Shown: positions 1-9,706 of the stretch, piece by piece
Layout: every line of letters begins with the position of its first letter
Numbering within the stretch: position 1 is the first letter of the stretch
DNA from: Leptospira ilyithenensis
GTDB taxonomy: Bacteria; Spirochaetota; Leptospiria; Leptospirales; Leptospiraceae
Length of the DNA stretch: 64,000 nucleotides
Assembly (NCBI RefSeq): GCF_004771005.1
Contig: NZ_RQHV01000052.1
Coordinates: 16,307 to 80,306 of the forward strand
Direction of reading: 5' to 3'
Program-made: the position numbers and the translations under genes
The notes under the pieces: generated by a model
What the model saw: the letters and a program-made list of their open reading frames with translations, nothing else
Told to the model about the DNA's origin: nothing
Database searches by the model: none

Positions 1-93
1 TTTCTACTTCTTATACCTAGCATAATTGTTCTAAAGCTGCCTATATACGTGTCCACTTTTGGGAGAAGGGCCAAAATGGGGAAGTGAGCGAAA

Positions 94-900
94 TTGATTT
101 TTGCTTGCATGATTAAATCCAAACCTTCCGAATTCAATACTATGAAGCAATTTTTGATTTGGGATGATTTTGCTACATATCGCGGCGATGGATTTTCAAC
201 CGGTCGGCATAGCCATTTTTATATTCAGATCAGTCTACCTGATTCCGGCATCATTGAATTACGGACGCAAAGCGGTGAGTGGAAGACATACAATGCAGTC
301 TTTATTCCCTCCGGTGTGAGTCACGAAATGAGACGCGTGGAAGGCAATCTAACTCTGCTTTTTTTGAATCCATTAACAACAGGATATCATCTTTTCCATG
401 ATAGAAGTTTGGAAGTAAATCATTCATCGTTTGAAGTCGGAGATCTATTCACAGAAACTGTAAAACATCGAATCAAACAAATTCTAAATTCATCGGATAC
501 GAAAGTCCGCACGCAACTTCTTGACATTATCAATAAGGATTTTGCAAGAACTACAAGTCGCGAAATTGATGCACGCATTCAGAAGAGTATTAAAAATGTA
601 GAGCTCGAGGATTTTTCGCTCACCCGCTTGGCAGCAGAAGCTCACTTATCAGTAGAACGTTTTCGTCATCTTTTTAGCAGGGAAACGGGTGTTCCCTTTT
701 CCGCTTATCGACTTTGGTTAAAAACAAAGAAGGCGGTAGATTATTTGGCGAATCATCCGCACTTGCTTGACGCTGCGCATGAGGGAGGATTTGCGGATCA
801 GTCTCACTTTACGCGTGTTTTTCGCCGATCATTCGGTGTCGGCCCTTCCGATTTTACAAAAATGAAAGAACCCTTCAATGCCATTTTCTTTTCGAAATAG
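94..900 (+). CDS. AraC family transcriptional regulator
   Basis: A 268-aa DNA-binding regulator. The N-terminal half looks like a cupin-type sensing domain (GRHSHFY near residue 33, then a beta-rich stretch). The C-terminal ~100 residues form the AraC double helix-turn-helix: the first helix pair lies around LTRLAAEAHLSVERFRHLF, the second around GGFADQSHFTRVFRRSFG. The ligand is unknown. The start chosen is a TTG preceded by GGGGAAG at 78-84; ATG codons at 109 and 142 are in frame and cannot be excluded. The next gene on the same strand is an acyl-CoA synthetase 79 bp downstream, a possible but unproven target. Confidence 0.85.
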   Translation: MIFACMIKSKPSEFNTMKQFLIWDDFATYRGDGFSTGRHSHFYIQISLPDSGIIELRTQSGEWKTYNAVFIPSGVSHEMRRVEGNLTLLFLNPLTTGYHLFHDRSLEVNHSSFEVGDLFTETVKHRIKQILNSSDTKVRTQLLDIINKDFARTTSREIDARIQKSIKNVELEDFSLTRLAAEAHLSVERFRHLFSRETGVPFSAYRLWLKTKKAVDYLANHPHLLDAAHEGGFADQSHFTRVFRRSFGVGPSDFTKMKEPFNAIFFSK

Positions 901-979
901 CCGCTGCGTTCAAGATCGTTTTTCAAAAATCTGATATTGTATTTCTGATATTATATTTGATATCGGAGAGCAAGAAGAT

Positions 980-2956
980 ATGAGTTCAAAAGTCACAGCC
1001 AAAAATCTGGCGGAATTGTATTACGATAGTGCCAAGAAGTATGGCGATAAGCCGGCATTCGGAACACGAAACAAAGATAAACAATTTTTTACGATAAGCT
1101 TTCGTGACGTATATGAAACTGGTGTCGCGCTTGCCACTGGGTTAATCGACCTTGGATTGAAAGCTCGTGATCATGTAGCCGTTCTTTCGGACAATAGAAA
1201 AGAATGGATCATCACCAATTATGGGATATTACTCAGTGGAGCTGCGGATGTTCCGCGTGGCACTGACGTAACGGACGGCGATATTCGATACATTCTACCG
1301 CATTCTGATGCAAAAATGGTATTCGTAGAAAATGAAGTTACGCTGCGAAAGATCGAGAAGAATTTTGCAGATCTTAAAAACATAACTCATGTTATCCTTA
1401 TTGATGGCGACTCCATTACTACAAACGGAAAAGGCAATCCGAATGGTAAGGTGCAAATAGACCCGAAAGCCGGGCCAATTCCTAAAACAACAAACATGGC
1501 TGATCTCATCGCGAAGGGAAAAAATTTACGGGAATTAGGTGACCGAAGGGTAGAAGAACGAGTCGCTGATATTAAACCTGACGATTTATTTACGATCATT
1601 TATACTTCCGGAACCACGGGAGAACCCAAGGGAGTCATGCTAACTCATGCAAACATGATTTCGCAGTTACGCAATATTCCGATTGATATCGGTCCTAAAG
1701 ATCGATTTCTTTCCATTCTACCTGTGTGGCACAGCTTCGAAAGGGTTTTTCAGATGGGAACGATCGCCATGGGCGCCTCGCAATATTATACCAACGTGAA
1801 AAATATCCGCGAAGATTTATCGATTGTGAAACCTACTTTCATGGCCTCGGCGCCAAGGCTTTGGGAGAATCTCTATCAAGGTATACAGTCGAGGATCCAA
1901 GAGGGTTCTTTTATAAAGAAGATATTATTCAAAATAGCCTATGGCAGCGCTCTTCGCGTTCAAAGGCCGCTGCATTTCTTTAAAGGGAATAGATTGGATC
2001 TTAGCGGCCGGAATCTTGTGCAGTCCATCACACTCGCTGTCTTCTCTTTATTTTCAATCATCGTGTTCCTCATTCCTTATCTCATTCTTAATGCGATCGT
2101 ATTAAGGAAAATCAAACAAGCGACAGGTGGGAAATTGCGAGGCTCGGTTTCCGGCGGGGGATCTTTACCCTTTCATATCGATGAATTTTTTAACACGATA
2201 GGAATTCCAGTGCTAGAGGGATACGGATTGACAGAAACTTCACCGGGACTCGCATTCCGTACACCCAAACATTTGGTAGTTGGCAGTGTAGGGCCGATAA
2301 TTCCTGAAACCGAAATCCTATTGAAGGATATAGAGACTGGTGAAATATTATATCCACCAAAAAAAGGAGCAAAAGGTGAAATATACGTGCGTGGACCGCA
2401 GATCATGAAGGGTTACTACAAACGACCCGAAGTCACCGCCAAGGTTCTTGCAAACAACGGTTGGTTTAACACAGGAGATATTGGAATAATGACTTACAAC
2501 GATACTCTTAAAATTGTTGGCAGAACAAAAGAAACGATTGTGCTCCTCAACGGAGAAAATATCGAACCTGTGCCGATTGAAAACAAACTCGTCCAATCAC
2601 CATTTATCGATCATGTTATGGTCGTCGGCCAGGATCAGAAATTTTTAGGCGCTCTTATCCTGCCCGCGCTCGAAAAGTTTGCAGAGTACGGATCTACTTA
2701 CGAACAGCTTGCAGCTAGCAAGGCAGTTCACGAGAAGATCCTGCAGGAAGTAAAGAACTCGATTCGCACAGAGAACGGATTCAAGAGTTTCGAAAAGATT
2801 GTCGAAGTGCGGTTAATTCCAAAGGCTTTTGATGTTGGCGATGAATTGTCGGCAAAACTCTCTGTTAAGAGGCATGTAGTCACTGCCAAGTATCAGTCGC
2901 TGATCGAATCGATGTATGAAGTGAAAGCGCAAGGGCAGGCTTACGCACGACGGTAA
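980..2956 (+). CDS. Long-chain acyl-CoA synthetase (AMP-forming)
   Basis: 658-aa member of the ANL adenylate-forming superfamily. It would activate fatty acids with ATP and CoA to acyl-CoA. The P-loop-like motif YTSGTTGEPKGV lies around residue 210, the A5 motif YGLTETSP around 415, and GWFNTGDIG in the hinge region around 495. A hydrophobic stretch near residues 350-375 (SLFSIIVFLIPYLILNAIV) would anchor the enzyme to the membrane, as in FadD15-like enzymes. Length fits that group. The ATG start is preceded by GGAGAGCAAGAAG. It follows the AraC gene on the same strand. Substrate chain length cannot be read from the sequence. Confidence 0.92.
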   Translation: MSSKVTAKNLAELYYDSAKKYGDKPAFGTRNKDKQFFTISFRDVYETGVALATGLIDLGLKARDHVAVLSDNRKEWIITNYGILLSGAADVPRGTDVTDGDIRYILPHSDAKMVFVENEVTLRKIEKNFADLKNITHVILIDGDSITTNGKGNPNGKVQIDPKAGPIPKTTNMADLIAKGKNLRELGDRRVEERVADIKPDDLFTIIYTSGTTGEPKGVMLTHANMISQLRNIPIDIGPKDRFLSILPVWHSFERVFQMGTIAMGASQYYTNVKNIREDLSIVKPTFMASAPRLWENLYQGIQSRIQEGSFIKKILFKIAYGSALRVQRPLHFFKGNRLDLSGRNLVQSITLAVFSLFSIIVFLIPYLILNAIVLRKIKQATGGKLRGSVSGGGSLPFHIDEFFNTIGIPVLEGYGLTETSPGLAFRTPKHLVVGSVGPIIPETEILLKDIETGEILYPPKKGAKGEIYVRGPQIMKGYYKRPEVTAKVLANNGWFNTGDIGIMTYNDTLKIVGRTKETIVLLNGENIEPVPIENKLVQSPFIDHVMVVGQDQKFLGALILPALEKFAEYGSTYEQLAASKAVHEKILQEVKNSIRTENGFKSFEKIVEVRLIPKAFDVGDELSAKLSVKRHVVTAKYQSLIESMYEVKAQGQAYARR

Positions 2957-3064
2957 GCTTCTCATTAAAGGCGACTAAATCCATTGAATACAACAATGAA
3001 TTGAAATTTGGTCGTCGTACGTTTTGTTCAGTGGTGTACATGTTGATAGTTAGGCGGATTTTTG

Positions 3065-3280
3065 TTATTCTGTTTTTCCACCTTTTATTATCAACCATAT
3101 TGCAAGTCCGGGTTCTCCGAGTGCCATTGGCAGTGCAAGTATATTGTTAGTCCGAATATCCAAATAGTTTTGAAAGAAATAAAATTGTTCTTTAGTATTT
3201 CGTTATCGTTTCCTTGTTTCAAATTCGCAACTAAGAAGTATGTAGCTATGCTAAAAATAATGGTGTAAATTATTCTTAGG
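3065..3280 (-). pseudogene. Decayed DUF4386-family membrane protein remnant
   Basis: The 420-bp gap between the acyl-CoA synthetase and the next gene holds a minus-strand fragment. At 3145-3065 it reads NILALPMALGEPGLAIWLII followed shortly by a stop, which resembles the conserved C-terminus of DUF4386 membrane proteins. Upstream, in a different frame, lies another hydrophobic stretch (RIIYTIIFSIATYFL). The two pieces are separated by a frame change near 3145 and there is no start codon with a ribosome site, so this is most likely a dead gene. The family call rests on remembered motif similarity only. Confidence 0.45.
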
Positions 3281-3376
3281 ATAATTGATTGATAGAGTAG
3301 TGTGTTTTCTAAAAAAATCCTATGCGTAAATTCAAGTTGGTTTTTATCCGCTCGCAGATTGTTGAACCAATAAAAA

Positions 3377-5230
3377 TCAACTATTCACTAACAATCGTTC
3401 TAATTCCATTTGGTATTCTTCTGACCTCTTAAAACGTTTGGACTTTTTATACAATCGAACTAGAAGTTTTAGGACAGGGATCACATCTGGTTTCCGACTA
3501 TAAATTCTTTCCGCCATATCAATCGCATTTTCTATGCGACCTGCCTTTGCATACTGTACAGCACCTTCCAGAATCATTTGTAGCCCGGAAGGATGGAGGT
3601 TAGAAAACACCTCTGCTGCTTGCCCTGCTTCCTTCGCATGATTTAAAATTTTATGTGTGCGAAATAATAATTTCCATAACGCAGGATCTAACGAATTTTT
3701 TTCCGTTGATTCAGTGAGGATTGCTAGCGCACCCTCAGTTTCATTGTTTTTCAATAAAAAAGCAGACTTCTTCAAAGAGCTTTCGTCCCTGATTTCTTTT
3801 ATGCTCTGCTTAGGTTCGAAACGTATATTAAGAAGTGATAAATCATCGGTCAGTTCTCCTGTCTTTTCAAGAATCTCACCTAGCAGCTGCAAATCTCCTT
3901 CCGATTTTTCGACCAATTGTAAAATTATCCTGTGGTCTTCATTCATAATTTTAGATTCGGAGATTTCATCCCCATATTTCCAATCATCCCGACCATCGGA
4001 ACCGATGATGATAGTATCTCCAGGTCGAATCCAAGTGGTTTCTATCCTTGCTTTTTCTCTAAGCAGCCCCAATTTAAAATTGGTTGCTTCTTCAGTTAAA
4101 AAACTTGCTTTACCTCCCCTTAACCGAATGGGGAAAGGATGTTCCGCATTGATATAATACATAAATCCATTTTCTTCATCTACAAGGCCAAGGATTAATG
4201 ACATTGACATCGAACCGGCAAAACCTTCGAACACTTTATTCAAATCATTAAGTGCGGAACGTAACCATCGTTCTGGAAAATAATCAGAAAGTATTCCTTC
4301 ACGATGTGTTCGTTCGATGAGCGCGCGAAAGGCAGTTCCAAAAACGAGTACTCCGCCCGCTCCTTGCATCGATTTTCCCATCGCATCACCATTTGCAAAA
4401 ACAGAATAACTTCTGCCACGAAGGATAATTTGGTCTGCGACTGATATATCACCACCTAACTCGTAAATTTTATCTTTAATTTGAAATGTTTTTTTCTGTT
4501 TAATGTATGAAGATATTTTTAAAGTATTGGATTGGACACGAATCCCTGCGAGCGGATTGATCAATAAAGATGTTAGAAAATAATCTGCATCTTGTTGGTC
4601 TTTGAGTTTCCGAATTTCACTGATTGCGTCTTCATAGGAGCGATTCAATGTTCGAAGCATGAGTCCGGTTAATAATAAAACGGAAATTGAGGTGATCAAA
4701 AAATCTTCACTGCGTGCAATACTGGATGAATAATCGGAAAACCAATCCGGACTTTGATTTTGTGAGATACTAACGCCTAATACGATTGCGACAAAAAAAA
4801 CGATAGCCATCCAATCAAATTTTTTGCCAAGGATTAACATATTCAATATCAATATTGGTGAAAATAACATTATGTTTGCACTGACGATACCACCACTGTA
4901 TTTGATCTGCAATAACGCAGTCATTGTGCTAATGATAAAAGTGGGAATGACTAGAGTTCTAAATAAAGATAAAAACCTTGCCAGGTAATAGAATACAAAT
5001 GCAAATCCAAAAGCAATCCACAGGGCAATGAGTCCACCTGTTTCAAAACCCTCTCTAAAAAATTCGGAGCCTAACCCCACTGCCATGGCAAAAATTCCCG
5101 CAAACAAAGTGCCATTCAGAATTCTGTGTCGCATTACGAAACGTTCGGTGGGACCTAGAACAAACGATACAAATTTGGCAAAGCCTTTTTGCAGACGATT
5201 CCAAAGAAACCCAATTTTTGCCAACATCAC
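3377..5230 (-). CDS. Membrane SpoIIE/PP2C-type serine phosphatase with C-terminal TPR
   Basis: 617-aa signalling protein. The N-terminal ~200 residues contain about six membrane spans. A SpoIIE-like PP2C phosphatase domain follows at roughly 230-450, with metal-binding motifs GDAMGKSMQGAGG near 285 and GSDGRDD near 400. The last ~120 residues look like tetratricopeptide helices (ALWKLLFRTHKILNHAKEAG). Such proteins usually dephosphorylate anti-sigma-antagonist type regulators in partner-switching cascades. The start is GTG at 5230 or the adjacent ATG at 5227, preceded by GAGGAG. No anti-sigma partner is adjacent. Confidence 0.85.
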   Translation of the reverse strand: MMLAKIGFLWNRLQKGFAKFVSFVLGPTERFVMRHRILNGTLFAGIFAMAVGLGSEFFREGFETGGLIALWIAFGFAFVFYYLARFLSLFRTLVIPTFIISTMTALLQIKYSGGIVSANIMLFSPILILNMLILGKKFDWMAIVFFVAIVLGVSISQNQSPDWFSDYSSSIARSEDFLITSISVLLLTGLMLRTLNRSYEDAISEIRKLKDQQDADYFLTSLLINPLAGIRVQSNTLKISSYIKQKKTFQIKDKIYELGGDISVADQIILRGRSYSVFANGDAMGKSMQGAGGVLVFGTAFRALIERTHREGILSDYFPERWLRSALNDLNKVFEGFAGSMSMSLILGLVDEENGFMYYINAEHPFPIRLRGGKASFLTEEATNFKLGLLREKARIETTWIRPGDTIIIGSDGRDDWKYGDEISESKIMNEDHRIILQLVEKSEGDLQLLGEILEKTGELTDDLSLLNIRFEPKQSIKEIRDESSLKKSAFLLKNNETEGALAILTESTEKNSLDPALWKLLFRTHKILNHAKEAGQAAEVFSNLHPSGLQMILEGAVQYAKAGRIENAIDMAERIYSRKPDVIPVLKLLVRLYKKSKRFKRSEEYQMELERLLVNS

Positions 5231-5488
5231 TTAAATTTTCTCCTCACCGTTGTTTGTCATCGGACGTAAAAAATTTTAAACTTTGCCTGGAAATTCAGCG
5301 ACTCCATCACCCATCTGTCAAGGAAGAAACCAAACACTTGTCGAGTTTTAGGAAATTTTTTTCCAAAGGATCGTTACGGGAATTGATAAGTGGCGAGAAG
5401 TAGATGTAATAATGAACATCGTTCACCGAAAGGCCCACAGTTTGAATCGAATGATTTCCAATTGTATGCAAGTGGACGAATGTTATCC

Positions 5489-5722
5489 TTAAAATTGTTT
5501 TCTAATACTTCGCTCTACTTCTTTTTCATTAATTAGGTCGAGGCTTTTCGCAGAAGGTGAATAATATATATCTTCTCTTCGATTGCAAAAAAGAAAAATC
5601 GAATGAGTGAGATTATCCATCTTTATTTCCGATTGAACCAAATAACCAAGAGTAAAGCATGAAAGAGATCGATAGTTTCCGGTTTGTTGATTACGGATTT
5701 CTAATCTTTTAAAAGAACTTTT
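5489..5722 (-). pseudogene. Unidentified 3' gene fragment
   Basis: In the 566-bp gap between the SpoIIE gene and the next plus-strand gene, the minus strand has a 77-codon open frame with protein-like composition and a natural stop. It includes the segments RNQQTGNYRSLSCFTLGYLV, NRREDIYYSPSAKSLDLINE and the end ERSIRKQF. The open frame begins directly after a TGA and has no ATG until KMDNLTHS, with no ribosome site. It therefore looks like the C-terminal remnant of a lost gene. The family is not recognised. The rest of the gap shows nothing. Confidence 0.3.
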
Positions 5723-5796
5723 TCATCATTCATACAGAAGTCGGTTTTGCAAAAAGGCTTGTCAGACTCTGGAGGTTGAGGCGTAAATTGTGTGCG

Positions 5797-7383
5797 ATGA
5801 AAAAAATTTCCTGGATGTTTTTCTTATTCCTAATGTTGACAGGAATTTCTTGCACGCCGGATCACCCGGGAGATCATAATGTAACCAATCTTTTCGAATT
5901 CTTTTTAGACCCTAGTACAGATATTTCTTTTGATCAAATTCAAAGACAAAAATCTTGGAAACAAATTTCCAAAACCCAACTCTCATTTAATTTTACAAGT
6001 GATGTCATCTGGCTTCGGGGAAAAACAGGCGAAGGTGGGTTTTCACCCGATAGAATACTTTCCTTCGAATGGAAAGCACTCGACTCTGCCATTCTGTATT
6101 ACCCAGTGAATCGAAAAGAATTCCAAACCTTCGAAACGGGAGACACAGTCCCTAAGTCGAAGTGGACTCTTCCGGAAGCCCTTTACCCCGGCTTTAAAAT
6201 ACCTAAACATTCGGAAGGTTCCTATTTTTACATTCGATTGCAATCAAAATCCTTAATTTCTTTTCCCATTCGTTCGATGGAAGAAAGATCATTTAATAAA
6301 CGTATGATTCTGGAAACGGCAATCACCTGGCTTATATTAGGTGTATGTGCCGTTATGATTGTTTTTGCTCTTTTTTATTATTTTGCTTTTGGCTTAAGTG
6401 AATTTTTTTTCTACGCAGGATATGTAGTCTGTACTGTATTATGGTATAACGGTCAATATGGGAACGCTTATGATGTTTTGTGGCCCGAATCCACTTGGTG
6501 GCAAAACAAAGCCATTTTAGTATTTGCTACTTTGGGGATTCCCTTCTCATTCCAATTTGTGCGAATGTTTTTAAATACAAAATTACACAACCCTCGGATT
6601 GATCGGATTTTACTTATCATTGGGATTGTGGCTCTCCTTTGTGTTCCTGCAATTCTTATCTCTTATACGACCAAAATTTTCTCAAGAATTGCTACTTATA
6701 TTTATCTTTTCTCCATTCCTATGATTCTCGGAACCGGAATACAAATATATTTCAAAGGGGAAAAACGAATTCTTTTCTTTCTTATAAGTTGGGGATCGTA
6801 TTTTATCATTAGTTACAATACGATCTTTTATTTTTTGGGAATCCTGCCTTATTCCACACCACTGTTATATTCTGCTGTGTTTATTTTTCCTATCGATCTA
6901 TTCTTCTTATTGTTTAATCTCTTGCAAAAATACGAAAAATTAGAGGGGGAAAGAAATGAGATTCTCCATCGTATTATTACATTAAGCACGGATGCAAGCA
7001 AAAGCACTCGTTATGCGAAGTCAAAACTAAACTCTGTCAATACAGAAAAATCACTCGCAAAACTGGAATCATGGATGCGGGAAACCAAACCCTATTTAGA
7101 CGAAAAACTTGATTTAGAAATCGCTTCTCTTGCCATTGGCCTTACGGTCCAACAAACTTCTGAATTGCTCAATTCCAAACTAGGTGTGAGTTTTCGAGGT
7201 TATCTCAATTCTTTTCGTATTACAGAAGCTAAAAGATTTCTCAAAGACAAACCGGAGACGTCTATCCTTTCCATAGCCTACGATACCGGATTCGGTTCCA
7301 AAACTGCTTTCAATGTGGAATTTAAAAAAGCCACGGGACAGAGCCCATTGCAGTATAGGCAGGCTGTCGATTCGATAGAATGA
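5797..7383 (+). CDS. Membrane-bound AraC-type regulator (7TMR-DISM-like sensor)
   Basis: About 528 aa. The N-terminus is a lipoprotein-like signal (lipobox LTGISC). An extracytoplasmic beta domain resembling 7TMR-DISMED2 follows (about residues 30-170), then seven membrane segments (about 175-380), and a cytoplasmic AraC-type HTH at the C-terminus (LTVQQTSELLNSKLG and SIAYDTGFGSKTAFNVEF). It would couple an external signal directly to DNA binding. The ATG at 5797 is chosen because the signal peptide begins there; a strong GGAGG at 5771-5775 is better spaced for an in-frame TTG at 5788, so a start four codons earlier is possible. Confidence 0.8.
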   Translation: MKKISWMFFLFLMLTGISCTPDHPGDHNVTNLFEFFLDPSTDISFDQIQRQKSWKQISKTQLSFNFTSDVIWLRGKTGEGGFSPDRILSFEWKALDSAILYYPVNRKEFQTFETGDTVPKSKWTLPEALYPGFKIPKHSEGSYFYIRLQSKSLISFPIRSMEERSFNKRMILETAITWLILGVCAVMIVFALFYYFAFGLSEFFFYAGYVVCTVLWYNGQYGNAYDVLWPESTWWQNKAILVFATLGIPFSFQFVRMFLNTKLHNPRIDRILLIIGIVALLCVPAILISYTTKIFSRIATYIYLFSIPMILGTGIQIYFKGEKRILFFLISWGSYFIISYNTIFYFLGILPYSTPLLYSAVFIFPIDLFFLLFNLLQKYEKLEGERNEILHRIITLSTDASKSTRYAKSKLNSVNTEKSLAKLESWMRETKPYLDEKLDLEIASLAIGLTVQQTSELLNSKLGVSFRGYLNSFRITEAKRFLKDKPETSILSIAYDTGFGSKTAFNVEFKKATGQSPLQYRQAVDSIE

Positions 7384-7409
7384 TGATCATCGGCACTATT
7401 GTTTTGCAA

Positions 7410-7439
7410 TACAAGCCCGTTTTAGACAACGGGCTTGTA
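7410..7439. terminator. Bidirectional hairpin between convergent genes
   Basis: A perfect 12-bp stem (TACAAGCCCGTT / AACGGGCTTGTA) with a 6-nt loop lies between the stop codons of the convergent 7TM AraC gene and the MATE gene. The position and stem strength fit a shared transcription terminator, although the T-run is short on both sides. Confidence 0.7.
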
Positions 7440-7471
7440 ATATTTCCCGAAATTTTCAATTTCAGAAAAAT

Positions 7472-8902
7472 TTAAACTTTGGTTTCTTTCCATTTTCCTT
7501 TGGTAAACAACCATAGGGTAAAAACCCCAACGGAAGATTCTGTCACCATCATGGACCAAAAAACTCCTTCATAACCAAAATTGAAATTTTTACCTAGAGT
7601 GTAGGCGAGTGGAATTTGAATGAGCCAGAAAAATACAATATTGATTTTAGTAGGAGTCATCGTATCACCAGCTCCATTAAACGCTTGTGATGCGGCCATC
7701 CACCATGCATAAATAAAGTAGGAATAGGAAACAATCGTTAACCATTTCCCGCCAATTTGAATCACAAGAGGGTCACTTGTAAAAATGGAAATTAAACTTT
7801 CTGCCAGAAAAAAATATACAATGGAGACCAAAATCAAATACCCCATATTACAATAGCCTGTAAACCAAACAGATTGTTCTGCGCGGTCCGGTTTGCCTGC
7901 TCCCAAATTTTGTCCGACAAGTGTGGCTACGGCATTGGACATTCCCCAAGACGGCATCATCGTAAACATCATCACTCTAAGTGCAATGGTAGCACCTGCG
8001 ACTGTTTGGCTACCAAACTCGGCAAGAATTCTCATGATAAAAATCCATGAGGTCATCGCCACAATCATTTGACCAATGCCTCCAATCGATGTTTTTAGAA
8101 TTCCTCCAATGGTTTCCCATTCGATTTTTAAATGAGAGGCTAAAACTTGGATGTGTTTTCCTCCACGGAACAATAGCCAAAGTTGAAAACAAACACCAGT
8201 TCCACGGCCGATCGCGGTGGCAATCGCCGCTCCGGTAATTCCATACGCAGGAATGGGGCCCCAACCGAAAATAAGTATGGGATCAAGTATGATATTGAGA
8301 CCATTGGAAATCCAAAGTACCTTCATGGCAATGGCAGCATCTCCGGCACCCCGAAAAACAGCATTGATCATAAATAACAAAACTATTACAACATTGCTGC
8401 CAAGCATCCATTGCATATATGGGTATCCTTCCGTAAGCACCCAAGTGTCCGCCCCCATCAAAACTAAAAGTTCTTTTGAATAAAATATTCCTGCAATTGC
8501 AAACGGGATAGATGCTACAAAAGCGATGAATATGGCCTGAACAGCAGCTGTCCCTGCTTTCTCTTTTTCTTTTTCTCCAATCCTTCGAGCGATAATGGCG
8601 GTGACAGAAAAAGTGAGACCCATCGCTATGGAATACAATAAAAACAAATATGTTTCCGTGAGACCAACTGTGGCAACAGCCGAGGCACCGAGTTTTCCCA
8701 CAAAGTATATATCCACTACAGCAAACACCGATTCAAGTACCAGTTCTAGAACCATTGGAACGGAAAGCAGGAATATCGCCTTACGCATGCTAACTTCGGT
8801 ATAGTCTGCTTCCGAACCTGCGAGGGCATCTTTTAATTCTGCCCATAAGGAAGCAGAAGTGATGCGTGATTGTTGTTTTGAATTTCCTGATTTAGTTTCC
8901 AA
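7472..8902 (-). CDS. MATE family multidrug/toxin exporter
   Basis: 476-aa integral membrane protein with about 12 hydrophobic spans in two similar halves, the hallmark of MATE (NorM/DinF-like) cation-coupled exporters. Recognisable features are SVPMVLELVLESVFAVVD in the first span, GKLGASAVATVGLTE after it, and the equivalent GQNLGAGKPDRAE in the second half. Length is standard for the family. The start is a TTG preceded by TAAAGG at good spacing; the first in-frame ATG is at codon 40, which would remove conserved sequence. Substrate unknown. Confidence 0.9.
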   Translation of the reverse strand: METKSGNSKQQSRITSASLWAELKDALAGSEADYTEVSMRKAIFLLSVPMVLELVLESVFAVVDIYFVGKLGASAVATVGLTETYLFLLYSIAMGLTFSVTAIIARRIGEKEKEKAGTAAVQAIFIAFVASIPFAIAGIFYSKELLVLMGADTWVLTEGYPYMQWMLGSNVVIVLLFMINAVFRGAGDAAIAMKVLWISNGLNIILDPILIFGWGPIPAYGITGAAIATAIGRGTGVCFQLWLLFRGGKHIQVLASHLKIEWETIGGILKTSIGGIGQMIVAMTSWIFIMRILAEFGSQTVAGATIALRVMMFTMMPSWGMSNAVATLVGQNLGAGKPDRAEQSVWFTGYCNMGYLILVSIVYFFLAESLISIFTSDPLVIQIGGKWLTIVSYSYFIYAWWMAASQAFNGAGDTMTPTKINIVFFWLIQIPLAYTLGKNFNFGYEGVFWSMMVTESSVGVFTLWLFTKGKWKETKV

Positions 8903-8948
8903 TATTCATGCCTTTAGTTAAAATTTATTAATTTAAATTATTTCTTTT

Positions 8949-9227
8949 CTACAATTTCGATAGCCAGTATCCAAATAGTAACACAACGATCCATGTTTCT
9001 ACAAATAAATGGTCGTTTGGGAGAAGTCCGTAGGCTTTAAATAAGACATCAACAGCAGTCGAAAGTATTACATTTTGACCATCTAGGGACTTTGTGTAAA
9101 CCTTCCCTAGCATAAGATCGTGTCCGCCCAACCGTAAATCAAAAAGTTGATTGAGTTTTGCCTTGAACCCAGGAATTGGTTTGGTCCCGTAGGTTGCAAA
9201 AGTAGTCACCCAAATGGATCGATTCAA
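8949..9227 (-). CDS. Hypothetical 92-aa protein, possibly truncated
   Basis: Short minus-strand frame upstream of the MATE gene. It has a polar body (TTFATYGTKPIPGFKAKLNQ) and a hydrophobic C-terminal segment (ETWIVVLLFGYWLSKL) that could be one membrane span. The only start is a TTG without a good ribosome site, so it may be the tail of a longer, lost gene. I do not recognise a family. It lies beside the transposase remnant that precedes the CRISPR locus, which fits a scarred region. Confidence 0.35.
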   Translation of the reverse strand: MNRSIWVTTFATYGTKPIPGFKAKLNQLFDLRLGGHDLMLGKVYTKSLDGQNVILSTAVDVLFKAYGLLPNDHLFVETWIVVLLFGYWLSKL

Positions 9228-9326
9228 ATGGCATTAAATGTTTTCTAGTCCTTTTACGGAAAAGCAAAAAGTAAGCTAGTGATTTTTTCATTTCAATAAA
9301 AGATCCGCCATATTCTCTTTTTCCGA

Positions 9327-9525
9327 TCAGTTGAAGTTGTCTGTGAAGATAGGAAGAGTTTTAGCAGCTAAATCTTGGAAAACATCCATTCAAACCCTTT
9401 AAGAGTTCCAAAACCCAATATTTTCTTGGTTCCATTGCGCTTGATACAACAAGCAAAGATAACAGCCTTTTGATTTTTCCTATTTTCATTTCTCGTTTGA
9501 GAATGACGTTCATCAATAAAAACAG
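9327..9525 (-). pseudogene. IS256-like transposase remnant
   Basis: The 479-bp stretch upstream of cas12a contains a decayed minus-strand fragment. One frame reads AVFIDERHSQTRNENR then QKAVIFACCIKRNG and TKKILGFG. After a frame change near 9375 it continues as QDLAAKTLPIFTDNF. The order (D motif, then KAV-IAxG-like strand, then LGF, then W..F..DL) matches the core of IS256-family DDE transposases. Stops and frameshifts show it is dead. No terminal repeats were found. The family call is from motif order only. Confidence 0.4.
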
Positions 9526-9681
9526 CCGTTCATATTTCAAATCTATTGAATTAAATTCCTGATGTCGCTTTAATTTGTCCGACCATCACGTGTTTAGTGG
9601 CGAAAGATAGAGATTTATTTTCGTTTAGCGACTGTAATATTTTAATTAATTTGTTGATTCATTTTTTGGAATTCGCGGTTA

Positions 9682-9687
9682 TATAAT
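9682..9687 (+). promoter_or_regulatory. Possible -10 box of the cas operon
   Basis: TATAAT lies 20 nt upstream of the cas12a start in AT-rich DNA. A convincing -35 is missing: TTGATT is 22 nt upstream, too far for a standard spacer. The ribosome site GAGGGG at 9695-9700, 6 nt before ATG 9707, is good. Confidence 0.35.
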
Positions 9688-9706
9688 CTTCGATGAGGGG
9701 CAGCAT

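Noticed and set aside
5218..5403. A 61-aa plus-strand ORF upstream of the SpoIIE gene.
   Set aside because: It starts within the SpoIIE gene end region on the other strand, has no ribosome site and no protein-like pattern.
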